Assembly: GCA_049841275.1 (NCBI GenBank)
Contig: JASGDN010000016.1
Coordinates: 1-64,000 of the forward strand
From: JASGDN01 sp049841275
GTDB lineage: Bacteria; Chloroflexota; Chloroflexia; Thermomicrobiales; UBA6265
Direction: 5' to 3'
DNA length: 64,000 nucleotides
In this document: positions 63,444-64,000 of the stretch, in pieces
Layout of the letters: every line of letters starts with the position of its first letter
Position numbering within the stretch: the stretch's first letter is position 1
The notes under the pieces: model-generated
Told to the model about the DNA's origin: nothing
What the model saw: only the letters and a program-made list of their open reading frames with translations
The model's database searches: none
Translations under genes and position numbers: made by a program

Positions 63444-64000
63444 TCAGTCGTACCGGAGTCTCGTCAGGAGTTCCGGGCCGTTCCGTTCGAGCCAGACGAT
63501 GGTCCAGCGCCCTCCCCACCATGCCGCGAGTGCTCCCGAGGCGACTCCGATCGCGATGGCCAGCCATTCCAGCATCGGTTGCCCGTAGCGTCCGGCGAGG
63601 TAGAGCATGGCCACCGTCGGCAGCAGGGCGGTCAGCAACATGGCGATCGTCACGATCGTTTGGGCGGTATTGTCCGCCGCGGCGACGAGATTGCCGCTCT
63701 TGCGCGATGCCTCCGGGACGGGCACCGCGCCGCGGGCCGAGACTGCGATCATCGCGCCCGCGCCCGCGCCGAGCGCGGCAGGAAAGATCGCCGCGATCCA
63801 CGTCCACGCCCACCACTGTTCGCCCCATGCGGTCGCGATCAATGACAGCAGCAATGCAACCGGCCCGAACTGCAACAGGTAGGCGATCTGCTTGCCGCGC
63901 ACATCGGCGGGGATCGCTCCCGGTGTCAGGAGCGTCATCCAGAAGGCGCTCCCTTCCAGGCCGTAGAGGTTGCAGGAGGTCGATGCCCCGAGGACCAGCA
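63444..64000 (-). CDS. ABC-2-type transporter permease, C-terminal part (truncated by window edge)
   Basis: The frame stays open through the end of the window (its first full codon here is at 63998); the ATG at 63938 is internal, since 'NLYGLEGSAFW' in frame before it fits the ABC-2/GldF-type pattern 'GLEG-x-x-x-W-x-L-L-x-x-P'. About 185 residues are visible, with five or so membrane helices. The missing N-terminal part lies beyond 64000. The substrate cannot be told. Confidence 0.65.
   Translation of the reverse strand, partial: LVLGASTSCNLYGLEGSAFWMTLLTPGAIPADVRGKQIAYLLQFGPVALLLSLIATAWGEQWWAWTWIAAIFPAALGAGAGAMIAVSARGAVPVPEASRKSGNLVAAADNTAQTIVTIAMLLTALLPTVAMLYLAGRYGQPMLEWLAIAIGVASGALAAWWGGRWTIVWLERNGPELLTRLRYD

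Overview
The window reads as a high-GC chromosomal segment of a Chloroflexota bacterium, most likely class Thermomicrobia. This placement is an inference from gene families, not from a marker gene. It rests on the abundance of GTG starts, Thr/Pro/Ala/Ser-rich linkers on exported proteins, a DUF2298-type membrane glycosyltransferase, a large ATP-binding LuxR-type regulator, small secreted 'CEVTRPNG' proteins and C-terminal class E/F-like sortase domains. I found no rRNA, tRNA, CRISPR array, prophage or plasmid backbone.

Layout. 63-3699: a Tat-exported DUF3500 protein, an M81 (MlrC-type) peptidase and a small membrane protein. 3715-4377: a structured non-coding stretch. 4378-15735: a respiratory complex I operon, nuoA-B-C-D-H-J-K-L-M-N, with no nuoE, F, G or I. 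15839-24201 (minus strand): a glycan/cell-surface cluster with two methyltransferases, a compact pyrophosphatase-like protein, a 1,680-residue double GT-C membrane glycosyltransferase and a GT4 glycosyltransferase. 24796-27360: a LuxR-type signal ATPase regulator. 27573-36837: a three-gene surface-protein locus. 36866-42769: YeiH-type transporter with divergent LysR regulator, NAD-dependent epimerase/dehydrogenase, cupin, PHP-type metallohydrolase and M19 dipeptidase. 42876-43540: a decayed REP-associated transposase (RAYT) flanked by its REP elements. 43566-46603 (minus): apt and a two-gene FAD amine/amino-acid oxidase pair. 46728-50015: ROK repressor facing a DegT aminotransferase, then a DinB-like protein. 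50065-53958 (minus): guaA, an NlpC/P60-like protein and an MFS transporter. 54249-58487 (minus): small membrane protein, an interrupted secreted-protein gene, RusA, a beta-lactamase-fold hydrolase and an RlmD/TrmA-type methyltransferase. 58836-60815: secreted protein, purN-like and DoxX. 60957-62548 (minus): ChrB-like protein with two membrane proteins. 62732-64000 (minus): MOSC-like protein and the end of an ABC-2-type permease.

The most novel system is the surface-protein locus. Two giant paralogues (1,402 and 1,350 residues) each have a signal segment, eight tandem ~125-residue modules with a fixed four-cysteine pattern, a YPNTG sorting-like motif and then a complete-looking sortase domain (His, Cys and Arg present) as the C-terminus, where a cell-wall anchor would normally sit. 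A third, membrane-tethered protein carries one such module and no sortase. The arrangement suggests a surface polymer or adhesin that carries its own transpeptidase in cis.

A second notable system is a REP family of four copies whose 8-bp stems differ by compensating or wobble changes. One inverted pair flanks the broken RAYT gene. The other pair straddles the end of the LysR gene and supplies its last codons. Many transcription units in the window end in very long perfect hairpins without clear U-tracts.
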